The position numbers and the translations under genes are program-made. Of a DNA stretch of 64,000 nucleotides, positions 7,644 to 26,737 are shown one piece after another. The notes under the pieces were generated by a model. The model saw only the letters and a program-made list of their open reading frames with translations. It was not told where the DNA came from and ran no database searches. The DNA comes from Aidingimonas lacisalsi. Its GTDB lineage: Bacteria; Pseudomonadota; Gammaproteobacteria; Pseudomonadales; Halomonadaceae. Numbering within the stretch: the stretch's first letter is position 1; the number at the start of each line of letters is the position of its first letter. The stretch lies in assembly GCF_008079445.1 (NCBI RefSeq), contig NZ_VRYH01000003.1, positions 124,001 to 188,000 on the forward strand. The letters run 5' to 3'.

Positions 7644-10172
7644 TCAGAAGATGGCTTCGTAGGTGCCCGTGCCTTGGGAACCACTGTCGTCCTCGAGCTC
7701 ACTATCGATGGTTCTCGGCTGATACTCGGGCAGATGGTTGGTGCGGAAGAGTTCCTGAATGCCACCTTGCTGATTGTCGCGTAACAGTCGGCCCGTCTCG
7801 GGGTCAATGCGCTCGGTCACGATGGTCTCCGGACGTTCAGGAATGGCCGACGGCTGACCATCGAGGGCGTCAGACATGAAATCCATCCATATCGGCAACG
7901 CTGCCTGTCCGCCGTATTCGCCGGTCGTTTCGTAGTTATCCTTGCCGATCCAGACCGTCGCGACCAAGTTGTCGTTGAAACCGGCAAACCAGGCATCACG
8001 ATAGTCGTTGGTCGTACCGGTCTTGCCGACGATATCCTCCCGCCCCAGCTCCAGGGCGCGACGGCCGGTGCCGCGTTCAATGACATCACGCAGTATGTCG
8101 CGCAGGATATAGACAGCTCCTGGGTCCGCGACACGTGGCGCGACGGCATAGGACTTGCCATCGATTTTCTGTTCGGTCTGGTCGTCATTGCAGTCGCGGC
8201 AGGCAACACGAGGTGAGGCCTCGTCGATGACTTCGCCGTCTTCGCCGCCACGTGTGACACGCTCGATGAACCAGGGAGTGACCTGAAAGCCGCCATTGGC
8301 CAGTACAGCGTAAGCGTTGGTCATCTCCAGTGGTGTCAGGTCGGCGCTGCCCAAGGCCAGGGACAGTCCATTGGGCAAGCGTTCTTCGGCAAACCCGAAA
8401 CCTTCCAGGAACTCTTTGGTGGGGCCGAGCCCTAATTGCTGTAGCACACGAACCGTGACCAGGTTGCGCGACTGGGCCAGCGCATCTCGTAACCGCGTCG
8501 GTCCACGGAATTCGCCGCCGGAGTTGACCGGGCGCCAGGTCTCACCGGCATCCGCTTGCACGATTGGAGCGTCGTTGATCACTGTCGCCGCCGTCATTTC
8601 ATCGCTTTGCAATGCGGCGAGATAAATGAACGGCTTGAAGATCGAGCCGGACTGACGTCTGGCTTGGGTCGCCCTGTTGAACTTGCTTGCCGAGAAGCTG
8701 AAACCGCCCTGCAGGGCCCGGATGGCACCTGTCTTAGGATCGACCACGACGATCGAGCCTTCTGCATCGGGGCGCTGTGACAGACGCCATTCACCGTCGT
8801 CGCTCGCGAGAATGCGTACCAGGTCGCCTCGGCTGGCAATCTCCGCGGCGGAAGACGGGACGTTGCCCCGACTGTTCGCACTGTAATACGGGCGTGCCCA
8901 TTCGAGTCCATCCCAGTCAATGGTGATCAACTCGCCTTCACGCGAAAGCACGCGCATCTCGCGCCCCTCGCTTGCGACGACAATTGCGGGTTGCAGCGGA
9001 CCATAGCCCGGTGTGCGCTCAAGGACGCCAAGCCAGTTGCTGACGTCACCGTCGATGCCTTCGACCTCTGTTTCACTGCTTTCGGCGGCTTGGCGAGCGG
9101 TTTCCATGACCTCCGGCGATTCCGAGAGCTCTTCTTCCAGCCCGCTGCGTTCGGTTTGTTCCTGAGCTTCGACCAGGCTGGCGGGGATATCGGACCTCTC
9201 TGCCCCTCGCCATCCGTGTCGCGTGTCATACTCGATCAACCCTTGGGTCAGTGCGTTCTGAGCCATGGGCTGGAGCTCGCTGTCCAGTGTCGTGCGAATG
9301 TGATAGCCACTGGAGTAGGCTTCATCGCCGTAGCGCTCAACGGCAAACTGACGTGCCATCTCCGCCATGTAAGGCGCGTCGACCTCGACTTGCGCCGTGA
9401 AACGGCGGGCGGTGACGGGGGCGGCGACGGCCTCCTGGTACGCGTCCTGGTCGATGTAGTCCAGTTGGCGCATGCGATACAGGATCCAGTTGCGACGAAT
9501 CAGCGATCGCTCCGGGTTGGCAAGTGGATTGAGTTCCGATGGCGCCTTCGGCAACCCTGCGATCATTGCCTGCTGGGCCAGGGTCAACTCGTCGAGCGGT
9601 TTGTCATAATAGGTATCGGCCGCCGCGGCAATGCCATAGGCACGGTTGCCGAGGAAGATCTTGTTGACATACAGCTCGAGTATTTCGCCTTTATCGAGCA
9701 CCTGTTCCATTTGTAATGCCAGGAGAATCTCGCGGATCTTGCGGGTATATGTCTGGTCCAGGCTCAGCAGGTAATTGCGTGCCACCTGCATGGTGATCGT
9801 ACTGCCCCCCGATTGAATGTCACCGCCACTGGCCGCTAGTTCGAAGGCGGCGCGCGCCAGACCTTTGGGATCGACGCCGGGGTGATCGAAATAGCTACTG
9901 TCTTCGGCGGCGAGCAGGGCATTGATCACGCCTTCCGGAATTTCGTCGAATTCCACAGGGATGCGTCGCTCGGAGCCGTATTCGCCGATCAGCTTGTCGT
10001 CACGCGTGAAAATTCGTAGTGGCGTTTGCAGTTCGAAGTTCTGCAGTTGACGTACGTCGGGCAAACCAGGCGCGAAGTATAGGGCAGCGCCGACCACGAC
10101 CAGCAGGCTGGCTGCGCCCAGCGACAGCGCAAGCCAGGCCGCCGAAACGATTAACTTTTTGAACAGCTTCAT
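7644..10172 (-). CDS. mrcA: Penicillin-binding protein 1A (bifunctional class A PBP)
   Basis: An 842-residue inner-membrane peptidoglycan synthase. A membrane anchor (about 8-33) is followed by a GT51 glycosyltransferase domain with catalytic Glu90 in AAEDSSYFDHPG and the GGSTITMQVARN motif at 122-133. An OB-like insert follows, with an acidic stretch around 340-380. The transpeptidase domain has SIFK at 510-513 (catalytic Ser510), SRN at 568-570 and KTG at 717-719. These are complete active-site sets for both activities. The gene diverges from pilM, as in Pseudomonas ponA-pilM. A good -10 lies 71 bases upstream of the start. Confidence 0.96.
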   Translation of the reverse strand: MKLFKKLIVSAAWLALSLGAASLLVVVGAALYFAPGLPDVRQLQNFELQTPLRIFTRDDKLIGEYGSERRIPVEFDEIPEGVINALLAAEDSSYFDHPGVDPKGLARAAFELAASGGDIQSGGSTITMQVARNYLLSLDQTYTRKIREILLALQMEQVLDKGEILELYVNKIFLGNRAYGIAAAADTYYDKPLDELTLAQQAMIAGLPKAPSELNPLANPERSLIRRNWILYRMRQLDYIDQDAYQEAVAAPVTARRFTAQVEVDAPYMAEMARQFAVERYGDEAYSSGYHIRTTLDSELQPMAQNALTQGLIEYDTRHGWRGAERSDIPASLVEAQEQTERSGLEEELSESPEVMETARQAAESSETEVEGIDGDVSNWLGVLERTPGYGPLQPAIVVASEGREMRVLSREGELITIDWDGLEWARPYYSANSRGNVPSSAAEIASRGDLVRILASDDGEWRLSQRPDAEGSIVVVDPKTGAIRALQGGFSFSASKFNRATQARRQSGSIFKPFIYLAALQSDEMTAATVINDAPIVQADAGETWRPVNSGGEFRGPTRLRDALAQSRNLVTVRVLQQLGLGPTKEFLEGFGFAEERLPNGLSLALGSADLTPLEMTNAYAVLANGGFQVTPWFIERVTRGGEDGEVIDEASPRVACRDCNDDQTEQKIDGKSYAVAPRVADPGAVYILRDILRDVIERGTGRRALELGREDIVGKTGTTNDYRDAWFAGFNDNLVATVWIGKDNYETTGEYGGQAALPIWMDFMSDALDGQPSAIPERPETIVTERIDPETGRLLRDNQQGGIQELFRTNHLPEYQPRTIDSELEDDSGSQGTGTYEAIF

Positions 10173-10242
10173 GAAATAGCATTACCCGTAATGATCGGTA
10201 GCATTCGGACGGCGACGAGAAAGATGATCCATCAAGGCGGCC

Positions 10243-10271
10243 ATTATAGGAACTTGGTTGCAGACGCACCA
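10243..10271 (-). promoter_or_regulatory. Candidate mrcA promoter
   Basis: On the minus strand a perfect TATAAT (10243-10248) lies 17 bases from a poor -35 (TGGTGC, 10266-10271), with a leader of about 64 bases to mrcA. It sits in the 245-base mrcA-pilM divergent gap. The pilM side has only a weak -10 candidate (TAATAT, 10335-10340). Confidence 0.45.
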
Positions 10272-10417
10272 GCTTTGAAACCAAGACAGTGTGTTCGCGC
10301 GAGAGTTTCTGAGCTATGATGCATCTGGAATAGCTAATATGAAGCGGCTGACACTGGCCAGGAAGGCCGGTTCGCCGGGTAAGAAAACCAACAGGGAACG
10401 GTTGGGAGAATAAGCCA

Positions 10418-11473
10418 GTGCGGTTGAAAAGATCCAATCAGGGAATGATTGGAATCGATATCACCTCGTCGATGGTCAAGTTGCTTGAACTCATGCCATT
10501 GGCCAGAGGTTATCGTATCGAAAGCTGCACGTTGCAACCATTGCCAGCGGGAACAATGGTCGAGCGACGTATCCACGATGTCGACGCAGTGGTCGAGTCG
10601 GTTCGTAACGCACTCGAGAAGGCCGACGTCGCGGCAGTCGACGCATGTGTTGCTGTACCGTCCGGTTTGACGATCCTCAAGAGACTGTCAATGTCGTCCT
10701 GCTGGACGGATGAAGAAATAGAGGCCCGTATTCCCCTCGAAGTGGGCGACGATTTTCCCTTTCCCTTCAATGACGTCGCCTTCGATTTCCAGGTCATACC
10801 ATCCGTGATGGATCACGACGGCCGGCAAACCGTTCTGTTGGCCGCGTGTCGGCGACTCGATGTCGACCGACTGGCCGACACTGTGTCGCAAGCCGGATTG
10901 CGCCTTCAGGCAGTCGATGTCGAGCCATTTGCGATGGCCCGAGCCTTGTCAGTACCGGCGCGCAAGGAGGGAGGTGAGCCTCAGTGGTGTACTGCCTTGG
11001 TCGATATCGGGGCAACGACCACCACGCTTCATGTCCTGTGGGATGGTTTGAGTCTCTACAGTCGAGACACCCCCTTCGGCGGCCACCAGCTAACCGAGAG
11101 TATTCGCGACCATTACCAGTGTGGTTGGGAGCAAGCGGAGGCCATCAAACGCCATGGTCGGCTGACGGCCGATGAGTTGGCGCAGGTAGTTGCTCCCTTT
11201 CTCGATACATTGGTACAGCACATTACCCGTTCGCTCCAACTCTATGAAGCAACGGGGCATCATCGCGATATCGGTCGTCTGGTGTTGGCGGGGGGTGGCT
11301 CGGTAACGCCAGGGCTGCGTGAACGTTTGGTACTGCATAGTGATCTGGACGTGGCGATAGCGAACCCGTTGCGGTCCATGTCGATATCGGATGACCATCA
11401 TTGGCAATGGATGATGAACGCATCGCCGATGTTGCTGACTGCCTGCGGCTTGGCAATGAGGTCGCGAACATGA
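10418..11473 (+). CDS. pilM: Type IV pilus inner-membrane platform protein PilM
   Basis: A 351-residue actin-like cytoplasmic protein that binds the N-terminus of PilN and builds the alignment subcomplex of the type IV pilus machine. The N-terminus has the typical MIGIDITSSMVKLLEL segment (phosphate-1 loop). A second nucleotide-binding loop is seen in CTALVDIGATTTTLHVL, and the adenosine motif in LVLAGGGSVTPGL near residue 290. It starts with GTG at 10418, with GGGAGAA upstream. Its TGA overlaps the pilN ATG (ATGA), indicating translational coupling. It is the first gene of pilMNOPQ-aroK-aroB and is divergent from mrcA. Confidence 0.94.
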   Translation: MRLKRSNQGMIGIDITSSMVKLLELMPLARGYRIESCTLQPLPAGTMVERRIHDVDAVVESVRNALEKADVAAVDACVAVPSGLTILKRLSMSSCWTDEEIEARIPLEVGDDFPFPFNDVAFDFQVIPSVMDHDGRQTVLLAACRRLDVDRLADTVSQAGLRLQAVDVEPFAMARALSVPARKEGGEPQWCTALVDIGATTTTLHVLWDGLSLYSRDTPFGGHQLTESIRDHYQCGWEQAEAIKRHGRLTADELAQVVAPFLDTLVQHITRSLQLYEATGHHRDIGRLVLAGGGSVTPGLRERLVLHSDLDVAIANPLRSMSISDDHHWQWMMNASPMLLTACGLAMRSRT

Positions 11474-12036
11474 CGGTAGCGATCAATCTGCTGCCCTGGC
11501 GTGCCGAACGGCGCGCGCGTCGAGCCAAGCGGTTCCATCGTATGTTGATATCGGTAGTGACGCTGGGCGCACTACTTGCCGGTAGCGCTACGCTACATCT
11601 GCGGCAGGCGCTCTCGGCTCAGGAGCGACGCAATGTATTCATTGAAGCACGTATCGAGCGGTTGGACCGAGACATTCGCAGGCTCGATGAACTGGAACGA
11701 GAGCACCAAAGGATTCAGGCGCAGATCGATGTGTTGACGCGGTTGCAGTTTCGTCGCCCGCATAGCGTGCGCATCGTCAATCAACTGACCGCAAGTCTCC
11801 AGGAAGGTGTGTATTACCGGCATCTCTCGCGTCGGGATGGGGCGCTTTATCTCGCTGGAGTGGCAAGTAACGACGCTCAGGTATCCGAGCAACTGCGCGC
11901 CTTGGCCAAGGCGCCTGTCTTCGATATCCCCGAGCTTTCAGCCGTCGAGTCGGGATCTGGTGGGGAGCGTCGCTTTGAACTCAAGATAACGGAACGGCGA
12001 TCACCCTGGGAGGGACTCCATGCACCTGAAGCGTGA
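11470..12036 (+). CDS. pilN: Type IV pilus assembly protein PilN
   Basis: A 188-residue bitopic inner-membrane protein. The conserved PilM-binding motif is at the very N-terminus (AINLLPWRAERRARR), followed by one membrane helix (about residues 25-46, ISVVTLGALLAGSATLHL). A periplasmic coiled coil follows (ERIERLDRDIRRLDELEREHQRIQ), then a ferredoxin-like fold. PilN pairs with PilO to connect the cytoplasmic motor ring to PilP. The start at 11470 overlaps the pilM stop by four bases. An in-frame upstream ATG at 11401 would put 23 extra residues before the motif and is rejected. The last 17 bases overlap pilO. Confidence 0.92.
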   Translation: MTVAINLLPWRAERRARRAKRFHRMLISVVTLGALLAGSATLHLRQALSAQERRNVFIEARIERLDRDIRRLDELEREHQRIQAQIDVLTRLQFRRPHSVRIVNQLTASLQEGVYYRHLSRRDGALYLAGVASNDAQVSEQLRALAKAPVFDIPELSAVESGSGGERRFELKITERRSPWEGLHAPEA

Positions 12037-12655
12037 GTGGCAGTCCCTGCGTGAGCTGGAATGGCGGGATCTGGATATTCAGGAGGTGGGGCGCTGGCCA
12101 GTGTCATTGCAACTTCTCTGCGGCGGGGTGGTCACTGTGGCGCTCGGCTTGGTGCTGTACGGGTATCTTGTCATGCCTGCCAAGCAGGCCCTGATCGCCG
12201 CAGAGGAGCGCGAACAGGAACAACTGGCCGTGTATCGCGACAAGGCGCAGAGGGCGGTCGATTTAGCCTCGCTACGGGCCAGCGTGTCGATGCGTCGAGC
12301 GCGCCGAGATGCGTTGTTGGTGATGCTGCCCGATGATGCGGAAATTCCGGCGCTCATCGATTCCATCAGTGGTATCGCTCGCGACAATCAGTTGATGGTC
12401 GATGTCATTCGTCTGCGTGAACCGACAGTCAAGGATTTCTATATCGAACAGGACTTCGATATTCAAGTGCGCGGCGGTTATCACCATATCGCCGCATTCA
12501 TGGCGGGCGTCGCAGGCTTGTCGCGCATCGTGACCCAACATGACTTCACGTTGGTACCGATCGGCAAGGAGGGGGAGTTGCGCCTATCGATGCTGGCACG
12601 TACATACCGGTATCGGTCGGACGCTGCCACCGAACCCGGCCTGGAGTCCAATTGA
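12020..12655 (+). CDS. pilO: Type IV pilus assembly protein PilO
   Basis: A 211-residue bitopic inner-membrane protein and partner of PilN. A cytoplasmic N-terminus (REWQSLRELEWRDLDIQEVGRWP) leads into one membrane helix (about 30-50, LLCGGVVTVALGLVLYGYLV), a periplasmic coiled coil (AAEEREQEQLAVYRDKAQRA) and a ferredoxin-like C-terminal domain with QVRGGYHHIAAFMAGVAGL, the most conserved PilO stretch. The ATG at 12020 has GGGAGGG just upstream and lies inside the end of pilN. The stop overlaps the pilP ATG by one base (TGATG). Confidence 0.92.
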   Translation: MHLKREWQSLRELEWRDLDIQEVGRWPVSLQLLCGGVVTVALGLVLYGYLVMPAKQALIAAEEREQEQLAVYRDKAQRAVDLASLRASVSMRRARRDALLVMLPDDAEIPALIDSISGIARDNQLMVDVIRLREPTVKDFYIEQDFDIQVRGGYHHIAAFMAGVAGLSRIVTQHDFTLVPIGKEGELRLSMLARTYRYRSDAATEPGLESN

Positions 12656-13179
12656 TGTCTGGGACGCGCGTCATTGCATTGATCTTGTCGGGAACGTTGG
12701 CAGGCTGTGTCGACCCAGACCTGGGGGCGCTAGGCAATTACCTGGAAAGCCAGCGCGCCCGTTCGGACGTCATTAACGATGGCGGCCTGGGGGTGACACC
12801 GGTCTATCGGGCGGTGCCGTATACGCAAGATGGTGCGCGCAGCCCGTTTCGTGCCTACGATGAGCGGTTGCCGGAGGCAGCGGCGTCATCCAGAGGCAGT
12901 GTGCCCGGCCCGGGCCGGTCCCCCGAATCGCTGGCCGTCTATGATCGTCAGTCGCTGTCCCTGGTGGGCATCATCGACATTGGCGGCATGCGATCGGCGC
13001 TGATCCGAGATCCGGCAGGTCGCGTACATGACGCGCGGGTCGGTGATCATGTGGGGACCGAGTTTGGCGAGATCGTCGCGATTGGCGATGGTGGTATCAC
13101 GCTCATGGAACGAGTGGCTGGAGAGGATGGTGGTTGGACCGAGCGAGTCAGCCAGTGGTTTCTCGGTGACGATGCCTGA
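12655..13179 (+). CDS. pilP: Type IV pilus lipoprotein PilP
   Basis: A 174-residue inner-membrane lipoprotein. The signal ends in a lipobox LAGC, with the acylated Cys at residue 18. A long disordered region follows, including a typical pilP stretch near residue 60 (SPFRAYDERLPE). The C-terminal beta-sandwich starts around residue 95 (SLSLVGIIDIGGMRSALIRDP, then VGDHVGTEFGEI). It links the PilN/PilO complex to the PilQ secretin. The chosen ATG overlaps the pilO stop. A TTG one codon upstream is possible. 47 bases separate it from pilQ. Confidence 0.92.
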   Translation: MSGTRVIALILSGTLAGCVDPDLGALGNYLESQRARSDVINDGGLGVTPVYRAVPYTQDGARSPFRAYDERLPEAAASSRGSVPGPGRSPESLAVYDRQSLSLVGIIDIGGMRSALIRDPAGRVHDARVGDHVGTEFGEIVAIGDGGITLMERVAGEDGGWTERVSQWFLGDDA

Positions 13180-13226
13180 TAGCGCAGTGTGGTGGAAACA
13201 AGGACGTGGCGTGAGGAGGGAGCGCA

Positions 13227-14663
13227 ATGACAGGGCGGATTGGCGAGGCTGGCCTGCTGGCTGCGGGGTTGCTGTCAGTGAGTATGTCCGTTTGGGCAAT
13301 AACTCCCACGCAGCCGCCAGAGTCGCGGCCGGAGGTGACTGGCGATGGAACCACCTCGTCGGGGACATGGGAAAACGAGCCCATGGACGAGGGGCGCGCG
13401 CCGGATCCAATGTATTCCGGCCGCCGGCTTTCCTTGGACTTTCGCGGAATCGATGTGCGCGAAGTACTGGCGGTCATTGCTGAGTTCACTGACATCAATG
13501 TGGTGGTCAGCGATAGTGTCGTGGGCGAGGTGACTCTCAGGCTCCAGGACGTGCCCTGGGACCAGGCATTGGACCTGATTCTCCAGAGCCAGGGCTTGGC
13601 TAGCCACCGCGAAGGTAACGTGATCCTCGTGGCGCCGGCCGAGGAACTGGCTGCACGTGAGCGGGAAACAGTCGATAACCTGGGTAGCAGGGAAGCATTG
13701 CTGCCATTGGAAACAGAATACCTGCCCGTGCGTTACGCCAAGGCCGAGGCATTGGCGGCATTGCTGCGAGGCAATGATGGTCTGGGGGTGCTGTCGGCTC
13801 GTGGTCGTATTGGTGCCGACGCTCGGACCAATACCTTACTGATCCAGGATGTGCGTGACCGTATCGACAGGATACTCTCGTTGGTCGAACAGCTCGATGT
13901 CGCAGTCCGGCAGGTCCAGATCGAGGCCCGTATCGTCATTGCAAGAGACAGCGTCACCAAGGAGTTGGGCGTCAACTGGTCGGCTGCAAGTACCCGCGGT
14001 TTCAGGCAAGGCGCCGGTGATGTCGGTTACAGTGCCAAGGATCTCAACCCGGACGACCTCAACCGCGCCGAGGGTGGCCTGGAGGTCGACCTGGGCGATC
14101 AGGCCGATGCCTCGACAGGCTTGAACTTCGGTTATTTGGCAGGCGACGTGCTGCTCGATCTGGAATTGCGGGCGTTGGAGAGTGAAGGCAAAAGCCAGAC
14201 CCTTTCTCAGCCCAGGATCATTACAGCGAATCAGCGGGCCGCCGTGATCAAGCAGGGAACCGAAATTCCCTATCAGGAATCGACGTCCAGTGGAGCCACC
14301 AGTACGGAGTTCAAGGAAGCCGTTCTGTCGTTGGAGGTCACGCCCCAGATCACCCCGGATGACAGCATCGTCATGGACCTGGCGATCAACAACGATACGG
14401 TATCCGAGCGCAGCGTCGGTGGTGCCCTGGCCATTGATACCAGTCAGATCGAAACGCAGGTGCTGGTCGGCGACGGTGAGACCGTGGTGTTGGGGGGTAT
14501 CCTGACGCGGGATCAGATGCACAGCTTGCTGAAAACTCCGCTTCTGGGAGACCTGCCGATCTTGGGTCAACTTTTTCGCTATACCCAAGACTCCAGTGAA
14601 AAGGTAGAGTTACTGGTATTCATCACTCCTCGAATCATCGATGACAACGTGGCCGTTCACTAA
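13227..14663 (+). CDS. pilQ: Type IV pilus secretin PilQ, short form
   Basis: A 478-residue outer-membrane secretin through which the pilus or transforming DNA passes. A signal peptide (about 1-24, cut near VWA) is followed by a secretin/TonB short N-terminal domain ([18 protein letters not shown]), an N1 domain ([14 protein letters not shown] with [11 protein letters not shown]) and the C-terminal secretin core ([28 protein letters not shown] in two adjoining parts, [29 protein letters not shown]). Usual PilQ proteins are about 700 residues with N-terminal AMIN domains that bind peptidoglycan. These are absent here, giving a HofQ-like size. ATG at 13227 has GGAGGGAG upstream. The stop overlaps the aroK start (TAATG). 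Confidence 0.93.
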   Translation: MTGRIGEAGLLAAGLLSVSMSVWAITPTQPPESRPEVTGDGTTSSGTWENEPMDEGRAPDPMYSGRRLSLDFRGIDVREVLAVIAEFTDINVVVSDSVVGEVTLRLQDVPWDQALDLILQSQGLASHREGNVILVAPAEELAARERETVDNLGSREALLPLETEYLPVRYAKAEALAALLRGNDGLGVLSARGRIGADARTNTLLIQDVRDRIDRILSLVEQLDVAVRQVQIEARIVIARDSVTKELGVNWSAASTRGFRQGAGDVGYSAKDLNPDDLNRAEGGLEVDLGDQADASTGLNFGYLAGDVLLDLELRALESEGKSQTLSQPRIITANQRAAVIKQGTEIPYQESTSSGATSTEFKEAVLSLEVTPQITPDDSIVMDLAINNDTVSERSVGGALAIDTSQIETQVLVGDGETVVLGGILTRDQMHSLLKTPLLGDLPILGQLFRYTQDSSEKVELLVFITPRIIDDNVAVH

Positions 14664-15205
14664 TGCAGGATCTTCCCAATCTGTTTCTGGTAGGCCCTAT
14701 GGGGGCTGGCAAAAGTACGATCGGCCGTCTGTTGGCGGCTGAAATGTCTCGTGAGTTCTATGACAGTGATCACGAGATACAGCGGCGTTGCGGGGCCGAT
14801 ATTCCCTGGATATTCGATGTCGAGGGCGAGTCGGGATTTCGCGAGCGCGAGCAGCAGATGCTCGATGAACTCAGTGGCCATGACAGTATTGTATTGGCGA
14901 CGGGGGGCGGTGCGGTGATGCGGGAGGCCAATCGCCGAACCCTGCGTGAACGCGGTACGGTGATTTACTTGTATACCACCGTAGAGCAGCAATTGCGCCG
15001 GACGGCAAAAGATCGTAATCGTCCCTTGCTGCAGACCGGTAACCCTGAAGAAATTCTGCGCGCCATGTTCGCCAAACGGGATCCTTTGTATCGAGCGACA
15101 GCCGATCTCATCGTCCGTACGGATCGCCGAGGTCCACGCTCGGTTGCCAATGAAATCGTGCGGCGCGTCACGCGATTGATCGACCCACTGACGTGTAAAG
15201 CGTGA
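14663..15205 (+). CDS. aroK: Shikimate kinase
   Basis: A 180-residue P-loop kinase that phosphorylates shikimate at the 3-hydroxyl in the route to chorismate. The Walker A motif GPMGAGKST is at residues 11-19. The shikimate-binding Asp/Arg set is seen in [12 protein letters not shown] and [10 protein letters not shown], the GGG loop in VLATGGGAV, and the LID arginines in KDRNRPLL. Length is normal. Start and pilQ stop share one base, so it is translationally coupled to the pilus operon, a long-conserved arrangement. It is followed by aroB. Confidence 0.96.
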   Translation: MQDLPNLFLVGPMGAGKSTIGRLLAAEMSREFYDSDHEIQRRCGADIPWIFDVEGESGFREREQQMLDELSGHDSIVLATGGGAVMREANRRTLRERGTVIYLYTTVEQQLRRTAKDRNRPLLQTGNPEEILRAMFAKRDPLYRATADLIVRTDRRGPRSVANEIVRRVTRLIDPLTCKA

Positions 15206-15240
15206 TGAAAACTTCCTTCACTGCCATGCAAGAGACCGCC

Positions 15241-16344
15241 ATGCCTTCCAGCCACGATACCCGTACATTGACTGTCGACCTGGGTGAGCGAAGCTACCCG
15301 ATTCATATCGGTACTTCCCTGCTTGGCAAGCCGGAGTGGTTGCAGCCGTATCTGGCCGGTCAACAGGTCATGGTGGTGACTAACGAAACCGTGGCGCCGC
15401 TATATCTTGAACGTTTCAAGGCAGGCCTGCCTACGGGGTTGGACGTGCGTGAGGTGGTCTTGCCGGATGGCGAACACACTAAGTCGCTGGACTCGGTAGC
15501 ACTCATCTGGGACGCCTTGTTGGCGGCGGGGTTCAACCGGCGTTGTACGCTGGTGGCGCTGGGCGGCGGCGTCGTCGGTGACATGGCCGGCTATGCCGCG
15601 GCATGTTACCAGCGCGGTGTGGCGTTCGTTCAAGTGCCGACCACTCTGCTCTCCCAGGTCGACTCCTCCGTAGGTGGCAAGACCGGCGTGAATCATCCGC
15701 GCGGTAAAAACATGATCGGTGCCTTCTGGCAACCCAAGGCCGTGCTTGTCGACACCGACACACTGACCAGCTTGCCGGCACGAGAGATGTCGGCAGGACT
15801 GGCTGAAGTGGTCAAGTATGGCCTGATTCGCGATGTAGACTTCCTGGCATGGCTGGAATCACGGATGGTTGACATGCGTTCGCTACAGGCTGACGCGATG
15901 CGTGAAGCCATACTGCGCAGTTGTGCTATCAAGGCCGCCGTGGTTGCCGAAGACGAGACCGAACAAGGAGTGCGTGCCTTGCTGAACCTTGGCCACACGT
16001 TCGGTCATGCTATCGAAGCGCACCAGGGCTATGGGGCGTGGCTGCATGGAGAAGCGGTAGGCGCCGGCATGGCCATGGCAGCAGACATGTCAGAACGCCT
16101 TGGGTGGCTTGGCGCGCACGAGGTAGCGCGTGTCGAGCGCGTCATCGAGGCGGCTGGGCTGCCATTGGCTGCGCCTGAGTCCATGTCGGCGTCCGATTTT
16201 CTGACGGCCATGCGCCTGGACAAGAAGAACGTGGATGCGCGCATCCGGTTGATCCTGTTGCGTCAGCTCGGAGAGGCCTATATCGAGGAGTCGGTTCCGC
16301 CGGCCCAATTGGATGCGTTACTGCGCGACTATCCTCGTCGTTGA
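15241..16344 (+). CDS. aroB: 3-dehydroquinate synthase
   Basis: An NAD- and zinc-dependent enzyme of about 367 residues, making dehydroquinate from DAHP, the second step of the shikimate pathway. It carries the N-terminal [15 protein letters not shown], the NAD-binding DGEHTKSL and [19 protein letters not shown] (in two overlapping parts), the phosphate/substrate residues in [19 protein letters not shown], and the metal ligands in [11 protein letters not shown] and [11 protein letters not shown]. Several in-frame starts exist: GTG 15202, ATG 15205 (overlapping the aroK stop), ATG 15226 and ATG 15241. I prefer 15241 because it gives the usual length and N-terminus. 15205 would be the choice if coupling to aroK matters. 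In Pseudomonas a damX-like gene follows, but here the next gene is gltB. Confidence 0.94.
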   Translation: MPSSHDTRTLTVDLGERSYPIHIGTSLLGKPEWLQPYLAGQQVMVVTNETVAPLYLERFKAGLPTGLDVREVVLPDGEHTKSLDSVALIWDALLAAGFNRRCTLVALGGGVVGDMAGYAAACYQRGVAFVQVPTTLLSQVDSSVGGKTGVNHPRGKNMIGAFWQPKAVLVDTDTLTSLPAREMSAGLAEVVKYGLIRDVDFLAWLESRMVDMRSLQADAMREAILRSCAIKAAVVAEDETEQGVRALLNLGHTFGHAIEAHQGYGAWLHGEAVGAGMAMAADMSERLGWLGAHEVARVERVIEAAGLPLAAPESMSASDFLTAMRLDKKNVDARIRLILLRQLGEAYIEESVPPAQLDALLRDYPRR

Positions 16345-16703
16345 GCCGAGCGAGGATCGAAGACAGCTAGAATCCGCATGTCTTATGCATAATTGGCATG
16401 GCTCGGCTGGCCAATGACCGGGAAGTGATTATACTCTTATTCCTAAACTGTCTTTTCTACATAACATTCTGATATTCGGCGTTTTTTGTTGTTGATATAA
16501 TGCCGAACAGGCAGTTTTGTGCCGTTTTTGTGGCATTGCATGGGGGCAGGAATTGCGTGAAGGGGCGGGCATCGCTATGCTGTACGGCCTTTTTCCGCGT
16601 CAGAAATACGCCATTTTGGCCAACAAAAATACAAAATAACCTTATAATATAGCACTGAATATTTCTGGACACAAGAGACCTGATCCCTGGTTGAGGCACG
16701 CCC
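16345..16703 (+). promoter_or_regulatory. AT-rich aroB-gltB intergenic region with candidate gltB promoter
   Basis: 359 bases without a protein gene. It is clearly AT-richer than its flanks in 16430-16660. Two TATAAT elements are visible, at 16496-16501 and 16643-16648, the second about 55 bases before gltB. Neither has a good -35. Imperfect inverted repeats occur (ATTGGC...GCCAAT at 16392-16415, AGCCGAGC...GCTCGGCT at 16343-16410). I see no convincing terminator for aroB and no known riboswitch. Confidence 0.4.
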
Positions 16704-22589
<5,886 letters not shown>

Positions 22590-22609
22590 GCCCGAAATTG
22601 AGCCCTTAG

Positions 22610-25223
<2,614 letters not shown>

Positions 25224-25267
25224 GCGGAGCCGTGAACCACCGACTCAAGCTGAACAACGCTGACTGA

Positions 25268-26578
<1,311 letters not shown>

Positions 26579-26623
26579 CTCAGGGGGATTCTGGGCAGTG
26601 TCGGGGGGTTGAGTCGTCAAGGA

Positions 26624-26641
26624 CGTAAGCGATCGCTTAAG
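26624..26641 (+). promoter_or_regulatory. GacA/UvrY-type box 1 upstream of the RsmZ-like RNA
   Basis: The 18-mer CGTAAGCGATCGCTTAAG contains a perfect 14-base palindrome TAAGCGATCGCTTA. It matches the core of the GacA upstream activating sequence known from rsmX/Y/Z promoters (TGTAAG-N6-CTTACA). It lies 46 bases after the eno stop. Its centre is 22 bases from that of box 2. Confidence 0.75.
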
Positions 26642-26645
26642 GTTT

Positions 26646-26663
26646 TGTAGGAGATCGCTTACA
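26646..26663 (+). promoter_or_regulatory. GacA/UvrY-type box 2 upstream of the RsmZ-like RNA
   Basis: TGTAGGAGATCGCTTACA matches TGTAAG-N6-CTTACA at all but one position. It is in phase with box 1, two helical turns away, so a GacA dimer could sit on each. The next plausible -10 (TATAAA, 26726-26731) is about 70 bases downstream. The activator and distance are inferred from known rsmZ/csrB promoters. Confidence 0.8.
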
Positions 26664-26737
26664 AAACGCTTAGGAAGTTGGCGACATTGATCAAAAAGTA
26701 ACCAGTTAATTTATGTATGAAAAGATATAAATTACTG

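Noticed and set aside
16345..16703. A riboswitch or attenuator upstream of gltB
   Set aside because: The repeats are imperfect and short. No conserved glutamine or other riboswitch core was found by eye, and no T-run terminator with a competing stem.
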